Below, in pieces: positions 1-6,997 of a stretch of 13,018 bases of DNA; the stretch's first letter is position 1, and each line of letters begins with the position of its first letter. The notes below the pieces were generated by a model, which was not told where the DNA came from, did not search any database, and saw nothing but the letters and a program-made list of their open reading frames with translations. The stretch covers positions 1 through 13,018 of the forward strand of contig LJCR01000025.1 in the NCBI GenBank assembly GCA_001399705.1, given 5' to 3'. Source of the DNA: Kouleothrix aurantiaca (GTDB taxonomy: Bacteria > Chloroflexota > Chloroflexia > Chloroflexales > Roseiflexaceae). The translations under genes were made by a program, and so were the position numbers.

Positions 1-269
1 GTGGGCAGGCGCGCCGGAGCAGAGAAGGGGCCGTGCGGACGGGCAACGTTTAGGATAATCGCTTACAAATACCCAATGTGTGGCTCACTATAGCGACCTG
101 ATCCGCCATTGTCAAGTAGTGATACGCATCACGCGGCTGTGCTGGCGCTTTGCTGCCAATCACTCCTGGCTCGCTCGGGCAGCTTGGCGGGAACAGCGAA
201 TTTCGCATGAGCATGGGCTAAAACCGTCATGCAAATGTCACAAATCGCGCGATCAGTACCTTCGTCCTA
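1..269. other. Upstream region without a supported gene
   Basis: No convincing coding region is seen here. The first 50 bases are GC-rich and open in several frames. Two forward frames end at stop codons at 51-53 and 56-58, so the 3' end of an upstream gene may lie here, but nothing recognisable is encoded. From about 95 to 270 the region looks regulatory: it holds a CRP/FNR-like dyad (119-132), a 6-base inverted repeat pair (205-210 with 227-232) and a 10-base palindrome (244-253) just upstream of the probable promoter. A 72-codon open frame at 80-298 has no ribosome binding site and no family resemblance, so it is not called. Confidence 0.5.
119..132. promoter_or_regulatory. CRP/FNR-like operator candidate
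   Basis: The bases GTGA-TACGCA-TCAC form a dyad with four-base half-sites and a six-base spacer; the symmetry extends to GTGAT/ATCAC. This is the geometry of CRP/FNR-family sites (TGTGA-N6-TCACA). Its centre lies about 180 bases upstream of the predicted transcription start, which is far for a classical activator site. A role is therefore inferred only from the motif. Confidence 0.3.
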
Positions 270-299
270 TTGTTGATTGCAGCTTTGGAACCGTATAAT
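270..299 (+). promoter_or_regulatory. Probable sigma-70-type promoter of the first pilus block
   Basis: A perfect TATAAT lies at 294-299. Upstream, TTGTTG (270-275) gives an 18-base spacer; the overlapping TTGATT (273-278) would give 15. Transcription would start near 306 and leave a leader of about 65 bases before the first tadE start at 372. The palindrome ATCGCGCGAT at 244-253 sits directly upstream of the -35 element and could be an operator. Confidence 0.6.
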
Positions 300-371
300 C
301 AGCGCAGATGCCCGCAGTGTCTAGAATATCGGGATGCATGGCTGCAGCACAATCGTCAAGAGGCATGGTGT

Positions 372-884
372 ATGGTGCGTGTGTGGAAACGAAAAAAGGG
401 CCAGTCGATGGTCGAAATGGCGCTGTTGCTGCCATTTATCGTCATGATCATTTTTGGCATCATCGATATGGGCTGGTATATTTTCGGGTATGCGACGGTC
501 TATCAGGCGGCGCGTAACGGCGCGGAAAAAGCTGCCGAGATCCCGCCCTTCCTAAATAAAGTGAGCCCGCTTGATCGCACCGACAATTGTGTTGCGACCA
601 TTCTGGATGCCACGCGCGCCGGCACTCCCGAAGTGATGTTCACCGACATTGCCAGCGGCACCAACGGCAACACCTTTGCGCTGAGCTATCCTTCCGGCAA
701 GCGGCAGTTGGGCGAACCAATCCAGATCGATATGGTTTATAACATCCAGCCGCTCACGCCGTTCTGGCGATTCATCACTTTTGGCTCGCAGGGTACCATG
801 CGCGTAAAAATGGCGACGCGCCGTTCGATTGAATCGATGGGCGACAACCCGAACTCGCCAAATCAATTTGCCTGCCACGCGTGA
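372..884 (+). CDS. tadE: TadE-family pseudopilin (170 aa)
   Basis: Minor pilin-like protein of the Tad/Flp pilus system, expected in the cytoplasmic membrane and processed by the TadV/CpaA prepilin peptidase. The N-terminus is basic (K and R, residues 3-9), followed by G10-Q11-S-M-V-E15 and a hydrophobic helix at about 16-38: the TadE signature, with cleavage expected after G10 and the conserved Glu at mature position 5. The rest is a soluble periplasmic/extracellular domain with Cys73 and Cys168, possibly a disulfide. An ATG at 372 was chosen over upstream in-frame TTG codons because AAGAGG (358-363) lies 8 bases before it and because translation from 372 places the basic segment at the N-terminus. 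It is first in the block; the next start is 9 bases beyond its stop, so the two genes are probably translationally coupled. Confidence 0.88.
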   Translation: MVRVWKRKKGQSMVEMALLLPFIVMIIFGIIDMGWYIFGYATVYQAARNGAEKAAEIPPFLNKVSPLDRTDNCVATILDATRAGTPEVMFTDIASGTNGNTFALSYPSGKRQLGEPIQIDMVYNIQPLTPFWRFITFGSQGTMRVKMATRRSIESMGDNPNSPNQFACHA

Positions 885-892
885 GGATCATG

Positions 893-1681
893 ATGAAACA
901 ACGACGACACCGAACTCACGGCCAGGCGCTGGTCGAGTTTGCCCTCGCGGCCACACTCATTTTCTTTCTGCTCGCCGCCGCCGTCGATGTTGGCTTGATT
1001 ATGCTCGCACTGCAAGGCCTGCATAATGCTGCACAAGAAGGCGCTTCCTATGGCAGCCGCTGGCTCCTTACCGATGGGCAGGGCCGGCGCGTCCTTGATA
1101 CGACCGAGATCAAAAACCATGTGCGCTTCGAGTCGGGCGACACCGGCGGCATTGGCTTTGTCAATCTGCTCGATTTGAATGGCGATGGCATCAACGACCA
1201 GAATCAGGCTGGCGTAGTCGACGCAAACATCACGGTGGAAATGCTGGCCGACCCGTCGATGGATGGCGACCCGACGCTGAATGTTGCGACTGGCGCAGCT
1301 GAAAATGTCACCTGCACCGACGCCAGCACAGCCACAACGGCGCTGTGCTACATTCGCGTCACGGTTCGCTCGGTCCACCAGATGCTGTTTCCGCTAGCCC
1401 CAGCCTTTAGCCGTATTGTCCCGCTGAGGTCGGCCTACATCATGCCGATCCGCGATAGCGTGGCGCGCGGTAGCGGCACTGGCAGTTCAAGTCAGATCCC
1501 AACGTGTACCGTGCCAAACCTGATTGGCAAGACGGCAAACTCAGCTTATGCGCTCTGGTTCCAGGCTAACTTTACCGGCAGTTTTAACAGCACAACAGTT
1601 GGCAATGGCACTGTTCGGTCACAAAGCTTGACTGCCGGAGTTATTACTCGCTGCACTGACTCAATAACCGTTACACCATAA
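893..1681 (+). CDS. TadE-family pseudopilin with C-terminal PASTA-like domain (262 aa)
   Basis: The N-terminus repeats the pseudopilin pattern of its neighbour: a basic stretch, G10-Q11-A-L-V-E15, then a hydrophobic helix at about 16-38. It is thus probably processed after G10 and embedded in the inner membrane or incorporated in the pilus. Residues 94-105 read DLNGDGINDQNQ, an EF-hand-like calcium loop (D94, N96, D98, D102). After a Gly/Ser linker near 190-200, residues 206-262 resemble a PASTA domain: the V-P-N-L-I-G-K-T start, an Ala-rich helix, V-R-S-Q-S-x-x-A-G, and a final I-T-V-T strand. Cys205 and Cys254 flank it and could form a disulfide. PASTA domains usually bind peptidoglycan fragments or act as spacers in PknB kinases and penicillin-binding proteins. 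The start at 893 is 6 bases after GAGG (883-886); ATG 890 and GTG 881 are alternatives. The 3' part looks less GC-rich than the rest. Confidence 0.8.
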   Translation: MKQRRHRTHGQALVEFALAATLIFFLLAAAVDVGLIMLALQGLHNAAQEGASYGSRWLLTDGQGRRVLDTTEIKNHVRFESGDTGGIGFVNLLDLNGDGINDQNQAGVVDANITVEMLADPSMDGDPTLNVATGAAENVTCTDASTATTALCYIRVTVRSVHQMLFPLAPAFSRIVPLRSAYIMPIRDSVARGSGTGSSSQIPTCTVPNLIGKTANSAYALWFQANFTGSFNSTTVGNGTVRSQSLTAGVITRCTDSITVTP

Positions 1682-1695
1682 AACACGTACGTGTT
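1682..1695. repeat. 14-base perfect palindrome
   Basis: AACACGTACGTGTT is identical to its reverse complement and begins one base after the stop codon of the second tadE, 54 bases before tadG. As RNA it could fold only into a short five-pair stem with a four-base loop and has no T tract, so it is a poor terminator. A protein binding site or a short processing hairpin is possible but unproven. Confidence 0.4.
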
Positions 1696-1749
1696 CAAGG
1701 GCATTGCACTACAACATTGAAACCCCGAACTACACAGTGGAGGAAGTTT

Positions 1750-4290
1750 ATGAGCGCCCGTTTCATACACACGAAGGCACGCGGCCAAAGCATCCCACTC
1801 ATTGCTTTGTTGATCGTTGTGCTGGTTGGCGCCGTCGGCCTGGCGGTCGATGTCGGCAACAACTACGCGCAGCAACGCAACACCGTGCGCGCAACCAACG
1901 CCGCCGCGCTCTCTGGTATGAACGCGATGATCCAGGGCGGCAGCGACCAGAATATCAAGCAGGTCATTCAGCAATCGCTGCGCTCGAATAACGTTGATGG
2001 CGCGTATAACGACATCAATGGCAACGGCACGGCGCAGGGCGATCAGCGCATTATTAACGCCTACTACCTGGACGCCAAAGCCAACTTTCTGTGCTATGTG
2101 GGTTCGTGCGGCAATGTGCCTTCCGGCGCGACCTACTTGCAGGTCATTGTGAACGGCGATGTAAACACCTACTTCGCGCGCGTTCTTGATCGCCCGACCC
2201 TGCCAGTGAAGGCGCAGGCCTATGCCGCGCGCTGCTCGCCGGTGGAGGGTGTGTACCCACTCGGCGTGCAGTCCAGCAGTCTGGACACACGCGGATTTCT
2301 GCCGCCACAGAATCAGGCGGATCTTCCCTACTATAAAACATACACCGATCCGAACTACCCTGGTGGCCTGACCCAGCGCCGTGTGTATATCAACGATCAG
2401 GCCAACTCGCCCGGTAACTTCAGCTTTTTGCGCTGGCAGGCAGCCTCAAGTGGTGGCAATACAACGGCTACGGTCGATATGTTTGCTGGCTCGGGCAATC
2501 TCGCAAATGGCTTTGACGAGGGCCTTTACAACAGCAAGACCGATACATATACTTGGCCGGATGCCAGCTCGCAGCCGCCCATGGTGAATGGCAAGGTCGT
2601 CTACCCCATCAAGCCGCACGAGATCAACGCGGGCGACTGGGCCTATGCCAACACAGGTGTGGCGTTGAGTGGGAACCTCAAAACCGAGATCCAGAAGCAT
2701 ATTACAAATAAAGACGTGATGATCCTGCCGATTGTGAAGCCTGCGGTTGGCACTGGTGCCAATGCAACGTTCCAGATCGCTGGCTTGGCAGCATTCTATA
2801 TGGTCGGTTTGGGTGGCAATGGCGCGAATTCCTACTTCGACCTTGTATACATTGGCCCGGCTAACTCCGTCGCCTGCTTGAGCACGCCGGCGGTGACCAG
2901 CAATACCCTGGGTATCAACGGCAACGTTTTCCTGAAGCCGCGCTGGGGCCAGCCACAAAACGGCCAGCCGATCGCCTATGAGATCATCATGGACGTGTCG
3001 GGCTCGATGAGCTGGAACTTCAAAGGCCAGGGTAACTTGAGTGGTACTGGTGCTGTTCGGCAGTGCGAAGCCTTTAATGGCGCAACGCCCGACTCCTGCC
3101 CAAATGGCGGTGGCGATTATTGGAAGACGGAGTCTGAGCGACGTGTGTATGTGCTAAAGCAGGCGCTGGCAGGCTCGGGTGGGTTTATTGATAATATGCG
3201 CGCCAGCGATACGATGCGCATTATTTCGTTCAGCACCGACTCGAGCAACAAAGTTAAAGTCGATACAAGCACAGGCTGGAGCCAAGATGCCGCCCTTCTG
3301 AAACAGACGGTGATGAGTGCTGGTAAGGTTGGTACCAATCCGTACCTGACTTCGGGTGGTACGCCTGGGCCAGCGGCACTCAACAAGGCGGGCCAAATCC
3401 TGCAGAGCAGCCCGCCGCCGGCCGCGCCCAATGGCCAGGCATACAAGCACGCAGTTATCTATATGACAGACGGCGTGGCAAATATCTTTCTTAATGGCCA
3501 GACGAATCTTGCAAAAGATATTTGCCCCGAATATGGCGGCGACAGCCGAGCATTGAATACGCCGCGCTGCCAGTATGACCCGCCGCCGACATATAAGCCG
3601 AATGTGCCAAATGGTATGCGCCCAATTACAGCTATGGTATCGGAAGCTGCCGGTATGAAATCGCGCATCGATAATCTTCAGCTCTTCGTGCTGGCGCTTG
3701 GTCAGGTCGATGTGCTGGGCCTCGATGAAGTTGCCTCGGACCCAAGCCTGGTCTTCCCGGCCCGCGATGCGTCGGTGGTGAGCCTGGTGCTCGCCTTGAT
3801 TCAAGCCAAAGCTGAAGGACCGTGTATTCCGAATACCGGCGCTAACTGGATCAGCCATATCGATCAGGCGCACACAGCGAGTTCGGCTTTGTTTAACCTG
3901 CCAACCGGCGTATATGGCTACGTTTACCTGTACGATGCTAGCCATACACCGCTGAACCTGCCCTGGACCGGCCCAGGCGCAGACCCGCGCGGCACCGTGA
4001 AGAATGCGCTGCCGATTACGCAGGACGGCCTGGGCGAGCAGCTTGGTTACACCGTGCCAGTTGCGCAGGGCCTGGCCCCGGGTAACTACTCGATGAGTGG
4101 ATACGTCGCATACAAAGCGGCAGCGCCCGACGGCGATGGTCAGTCGCGTCAATACGATCAGATCAAACCCGGCTTGACCACCGTGCAGGAAATGCCGTTC
4201 ACGCTCTCGCCGTCGGAAGTCCTGGGTGCATCGGTTGTGCTCGATCCGCTGCGCCTGCAGCTCAAACAGGATGCAACGGTCTGCCCATAG
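1750..4290 (+). CDS. tadG: TadG-like protein with von Willebrand A domain (846 aa)
   Basis: Membrane-anchored surface component of the Tad pilus. Residues 1-14 are basic with R11-G12-Q13-S14, followed by one hydrophobic helix at about 15-36 and the V-D-x-G-x-x-Y-x-x-R pattern of the TadE/TadG-like N-terminal family. Residues 170-400 are a long extracytoplasmic region containing the G-D-W and H-I-x-x-K-D-V-M-I-L-P patterns typical of large TadG proteins. A VWA domain follows at about 410-690 with a complete MIDAS metal site: D415-V-S417-G-S419, T538 in G-G-T-P-G-P and D574 in M-T-D-G. A Cys pair (C439, C450) lies in an insert after the first MIDAS motif. The last 150 residues look beta-rich. 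The ATG at 1750 was chosen because GGAGG (1739-1743) is 6 bases upstream; a TTG at 1717 gives an implausible extension. VWA domains bind protein ligands through a divalent metal, so adhesion or tip assembly is the inferred role. Confidence 0.85.
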   Translation: MSARFIHTKARGQSIPLIALLIVVLVGAVGLAVDVGNNYAQQRNTVRATNAAALSGMNAMIQGGSDQNIKQVIQQSLRSNNVDGAYNDINGNGTAQGDQRIINAYYLDAKANFLCYVGSCGNVPSGATYLQVIVNGDVNTYFARVLDRPTLPVKAQAYAARCSPVEGVYPLGVQSSSLDTRGFLPPQNQADLPYYKTYTDPNYPGGLTQRRVYINDQANSPGNFSFLRWQAASSGGNTTATVDMFAGSGNLANGFDEGLYNSKTDTYTWPDASSQPPMVNGKVVYPIKPHEINAGDWAYANTGVALSGNLKTEIQKHITNKDVMILPIVKPAVGTGANATFQIAGLAAFYMVGLGGNGANSYFDLVYIGPANSVACLSTPAVTSNTLGINGNVFLKPRWGQPQNGQPIAYEIIMDVSGSMSWNFKGQGNLSGTGAVRQCEAFNGATPDSCPNGGGDYWKTESERRVYVLKQALAGSGGFIDNMRASDTMRIISFSTDSSNKVKVDTSTGWSQDAALLKQTVMSAGKVGTNPYLTSGGTPGPAALNKAGQILQSSPPPAAPNGQAYKHAVIYMTDGVANIFLNGQTNLAKDICPEYGGDSRALNTPRCQYDPPPTYKPNVPNGMRPITAMVSEAAGMKSRIDNLQLFVLALGQVDVLGLDEVASDPSLVFPARDASVVSLVLALIQAKAEGPCIPNTGANWISHIDQAHTASSALFNLPTGVYGYVYLYDASHTPLNLPWTGPGADPRGTVKNALPITQDGLGEQLGYTVPVAQGLAPGNYSMSGYVAYKAAAPDGDGQSRQYDQIKPGLTTVQEMPFTLSPSEVLGASVVLDPLRLQLKQDATVCP

Positions 4291-4326
4291 GTGATCGTGT
4301 GGCATTAGGCTAACCTTGAACACCCT

Positions 4327-4372
4327 AAGCCGAGCCCTGACGATGCGTCGGTATCATCTGGGCTCGGCTTTC
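4327..4372 (+). terminator. Hairpin between tadG and kelch gene; terminator or attenuator
   Basis: AAGCCGAGCCC (4327-4337) pairs perfectly with GGGCTCGGCTT (4360-4370), an 11-pair stem with a 22-base loop that can itself form a small GACG/CGTC stem. Only three T residues follow. The kelch start codon is just 34 bases beyond the stem and no promoter is evident in that space, so partial read-through or control of mRNA stability is as likely as full termination. Confidence 0.6.
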
Positions 4373-4404
4373 GGCTGGCTAACTCTGTGAAGCGAGGAAG
4401 CTCT

Positions 4405-6825
4405 ATGTTTTTATCACAACACCTGTCATTTCGCACCCGCGTGAGTTTGCTCGTCGGGATCTGTGTGCTCGGCATCAGCCTTCTGCCGCCCGCGGGTACT
4501 CAGGCTGCCGTCACACAAAAAACAATTGACAATGCGATTACCGATTTTGCTAAAGGCTCGTTCCAGCGCACAGTGCTGGGGCCGCTGCAAAACACAGCAC
4601 TTTCGCCGAAAGATGTGTCGGGCGCTATTCAGCTTGGGCCGATTGGCTTGTTGAAAACGTGGGTGAGCTCGCCGTTCAACTTAAAGAAAAATCTGTTTAA
4701 AATGGGTGCAACGGCGATTGATAATCGTCTCTTTGTTATTGGCGGTATTACTCCAGTCAGTAGTTCATCGCAATCAGTTGCCGACGTATGGTCGGCAACC
4801 GTGTCACAAACCGATGGCTCCTTTACCGAAGACTGGCAGGCGGAGCCATCCCTGCCGGCGGTGCAGGGCTCGAACCAGACTGGTTTTACCACGCCTGTAG
4901 CCGCGATTAACTCGCCGGGTGTCACATCAGTATCGACGGGGAATGGCGCTGGCTATATCTATGTCATTGGCGGGAACGCCTCGGCCGGAACCTTCGATTT
5001 TTCGAGCTACGCGGTGCGGATTGGTGTGGTTGGTACCACTGGGCATATCACGAGCTGGGTTTCCGGCCCGGCGATCCCTTCGCCTGTCGCAAACGATACC
5101 CAGAATATCAGCCAGCTTGGCTTGCAGTCGCCAGCGGTGACAAGCCTTAAAGTCGGCAACCAGACCTATGTCTACGTTATTGGTGGGCTTAAGCGTTACC
5201 GCAGCGGCACCGGCGGCCAGGCAACCACGGTGAGCGAAGGCTCGAAGGATGTTTTCTATGCGCGCGTTGGCTCGGGCGGGCAGCTTGTCAAGCCGAGCAC
5301 CGGTGCGGCCGGTTGGGATAAATGGGTGGGTATTCCTGTGGTAGGCAATTCGCCGACCGGTTTGTGGGATGCTTCCATCTACTCTGATCACTACCTGGTG
5401 AGCACTGGCGACTCAGCGGATATGCTCTATGTGGCTGGCGGGCAGCTTACACCGCAGACGCAAACAAGCCTGCCGACATTTAACTCGAAAGTTTACCGTG
5501 CGTTTGTGGCCTCCGATGGCAAGCTTACATGGGACTTTGGCTGGCAAGGCACCCTGCCGCAGGCACGCACGGCCTTTAGCGGCGTTACGTTCCACGGTTC
5601 GCTGTATGCGGTTGGCGGCCTGCCAAACAATAGTGATCAGCCAGACCGGGGCGTGCTGACAACTTATGTCGAAGATAACATGGAACTCCACGGGTTCAAT
5701 TTGGGCGAGGTTCCACCGGGTGTTGATGGTGGTGGCAGTAACTTCTTGAAAAACGACGCGTTGCCTTTTGCGCGCGCATTCCACGCCACTGCCATCGTTC
5801 CTGCCGATGATACCAGCCAGAATACCGCCTTCGTCTATGTATTTGGCGGGCGCGGCAACACTGCCGATGGCAACACGGGCGACGATTTCGGTACTGCCAA
5901 CGTCATTTTTGGGCGCATTGGCGGCGGCGAAGACGTGAATACAACCGGCTACGCATCGAGTGGCTGGTTCTATTCCAAGCCCTACGATGTCGATTTTGGC
6001 GGGACACAGATTGCGCAGCTGCAAACGATCCGCTGGTACAGCCAGATCAATCGTACTAACGCGGCTGGCGCGGATATCGCCGTTCAATACCGCATTTCCT
6101 CGGGTGACACCTGCGCAACTGCTACTTGGGATGAAAGTAGCTGGAAGGCCGTAAAAGCGACACAGAGCGACGCATCGCATCAATCTGCCAATGGCGTAAA
6201 CACCTCGCCGCCAATCAACCTGGCAGCGCGCTGCTTCCAATACCGCGCAAAGCTGGCGACCGATAATTATCTGGTCACACCTTCCTTGCTCAACATGAGC
6301 ATCGATGTGTTTGTTCCCGGTAATCCCGATATCAACTTCGCCACCAACGGCGTTAGCCCATTAAAGAATGGCACGACGCTGACGGGTATCAAGGTTGTGA
6401 TCCAGAACGTCAACAAGTTCGAGCCGACATTGGCCGCAGATCTCGATCTCTCTGGCTCGTTCTTTGTAGACATGTGCATTTTTGGCCCAGGTGAGACGGT
6501 CGTGAAGCCCACTATACCGTTCACCAACCAAAATATGCAATGCAGCGATGCGTATGCCGATATTAATCGCAGTTTGATGGGGATTAATTCAACCTATAGC
6601 GTCACCAAGTGGCTCGCCTCGAAAGGCGCAAATCACGATAAATCGGTTGATATCCTCTCGTTCTTTAAAACACCGGGCAACTACTCAGTCATTCTGGTGG
6701 CCGACTCATACAATAATGTGTATGAGGGGACGTTAGGCGGTGAAGGGAATAATATTTCGCAAACTATTACCTTCGCTGTCAATAAGACCGGATACATTGC
6801 ATACGTTCCTCTGGTGAAGCGATAG
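4405..6825 (+). CDS. Secreted kelch-repeat beta-propeller protein with CARDB-like C-terminal region (806 aa)
   Basis: An exported protein of unknown exact role. Residues 1-35 form a signal peptide: basic R10-T-R, a hydrophobic core, and a possible cleavage after T-Q-A-A. Six kelch-type blades are visible through hydrophobic-G-G motifs at 113-114, 189-190, 260-261, 345-346, 404-405 and 481-482, spaced 59-85 residues, as in a six- or seven-bladed propeller. Residues 512-636 look like a beta-sandwich with Cys570 and Cys610. Residues 640-790 resemble a CARDB adhesion domain, including the late A-D-S-x-N-x-V-Y-E and E-G-N-N patterns. The extreme C-terminus, residues 797-806, is I-A-Y-V-P-L-V-K-R after a Gly, a motif I recall at the ends of many exported Chloroflexota proteins. 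The start at 4405 is set by GAGG at 4394-4397; a GTG at 4387 is the alternative. Its position inside the Tad locus suggests an adhesin or tip-associated protein; it is not a standard Tad component. Confidence 0.78.
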   Translation: MFLSQHLSFRTRVSLLVGICVLGISLLPPAGTQAAVTQKTIDNAITDFAKGSFQRTVLGPLQNTALSPKDVSGAIQLGPIGLLKTWVSSPFNLKKNLFKMGATAIDNRLFVIGGITPVSSSSQSVADVWSATVSQTDGSFTEDWQAEPSLPAVQGSNQTGFTTPVAAINSPGVTSVSTGNGAGYIYVIGGNASAGTFDFSSYAVRIGVVGTTGHITSWVSGPAIPSPVANDTQNISQLGLQSPAVTSLKVGNQTYVYVIGGLKRYRSGTGGQATTVSEGSKDVFYARVGSGGQLVKPSTGAAGWDKWVGIPVVGNSPTGLWDASIYSDHYLVSTGDSADMLYVAGGQLTPQTQTSLPTFNSKVYRAFVASDGKLTWDFGWQGTLPQARTAFSGVTFHGSLYAVGGLPNNSDQPDRGVLTTYVEDNMELHGFNLGEVPPGVDGGGSNFLKNDALPFARAFHATAIVPADDTSQNTAFVYVFGGRGNTADGNTGDDFGTANVIFGRIGGGEDVNTTGYASSGWFYSKPYDVDFGGTQIAQLQTIRWYSQINRTNAAGADIAVQYRISSGDTCATATWDESSWKAVKATQSDASHQSANGVNTSPPINLAARCFQYRAKLATDNYLVTPSLLNMSIDVFVPGNPDINFATNGVSPLKNGTTLTGIKVVIQNVNKFEPTLAADLDLSGSFFVDMCIFGPGETVVKPTIPFTNQNMQCSDAYADINRSLMGINSTYSVTKWLASKGANHDKSVDILSFFKTPGNYSVILVADSYNNVYEGTLGGEGNNISQTITFAVNKTGYIAYVPLVKR

Positions 6826-6880
6826 CTTGCTAAGAATTGTGATCAAGCGATCATTGCATGCGTAGACCAACGGTGCGCAC

Positions 6881-6907
6881 GGAGGCCGACCTTCACGGTT
6901 GGCCTCC
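6881..6907 (+). terminator. Hairpin after the kelch gene
   Basis: GGAGGCCGACC (6881-6891) pairs with GGTTGGCCTCC (6897-6907) over 11 positions with one G-T wobble and a five-base loop, TTCAC. An 8-base palindrome, GTGCGCAC, abuts it at 6873-6880. No T run follows, so it is an atypical intrinsic terminator, but it sits in the expected place between the stop codon of the kelch gene and the next promoter. Confidence 0.6.
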
Positions 6908-6940
6908 CAACGCTGTTTCGGTGCATGGCTTGTCAGCCTG

Positions 6941-6949
6941 TGCTATAAT
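6941..6949 (+). promoter_or_regulatory. Extended -10 promoter for the assembly block
   Basis: TGCTATAAT combines a perfect TATAAT (6944-6949) with the TGn extension. No good -35 box lies 16-18 bases upstream (GTGCAT at 6921-6926 is weak), which is compatible with an extended -10 promoter. Transcription would start near 6956, leaving a leader of about 40 bases before cpaB. It lies just after the hairpin that ends the previous block, suggesting that the surface proteins and the machine are expressed from separate starts. Confidence 0.6.
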
Positions 6950-6997
6950 ATTTGCTCAGGCATCTGCGGCTGCGCATGCTTCTAGAAGAAAGGTTGA

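Noticed and set aside
109..137. TTGTCA at 109-114 as a second -35 box
   Set aside because: No acceptable -10 sequence is found at 16-18 bases downstream; the bases there are CG-rich.
80..298. 72-codon forward open frame upstream of tadE
   Set aside because: It lacks a ribosome binding site, overlaps the probable promoter and its -10 box, and the product is rich in Cys, His, Arg and Trp without resemblance to Flp pilin or any known small protein.
3154..4323. 389-codon open frame on the minus strand
   Set aside because: It lies entirely opposite the tadG gene, has no recognisable domain, and its composition is what is expected from the antisense of a GC-rich gene with few stop-forming codons.
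5413..6240. 275-codon open frame on the minus strand
   Set aside because: It is opposite the kelch gene, whose frame has clear repeats; no domain is seen in the antisense frame.
6840..6853. Short TGATC/GATCA hairpin after the kelch gene
   Set aside because: Only five pairs without a T run; likely chance given how often GATC-type words occur here.
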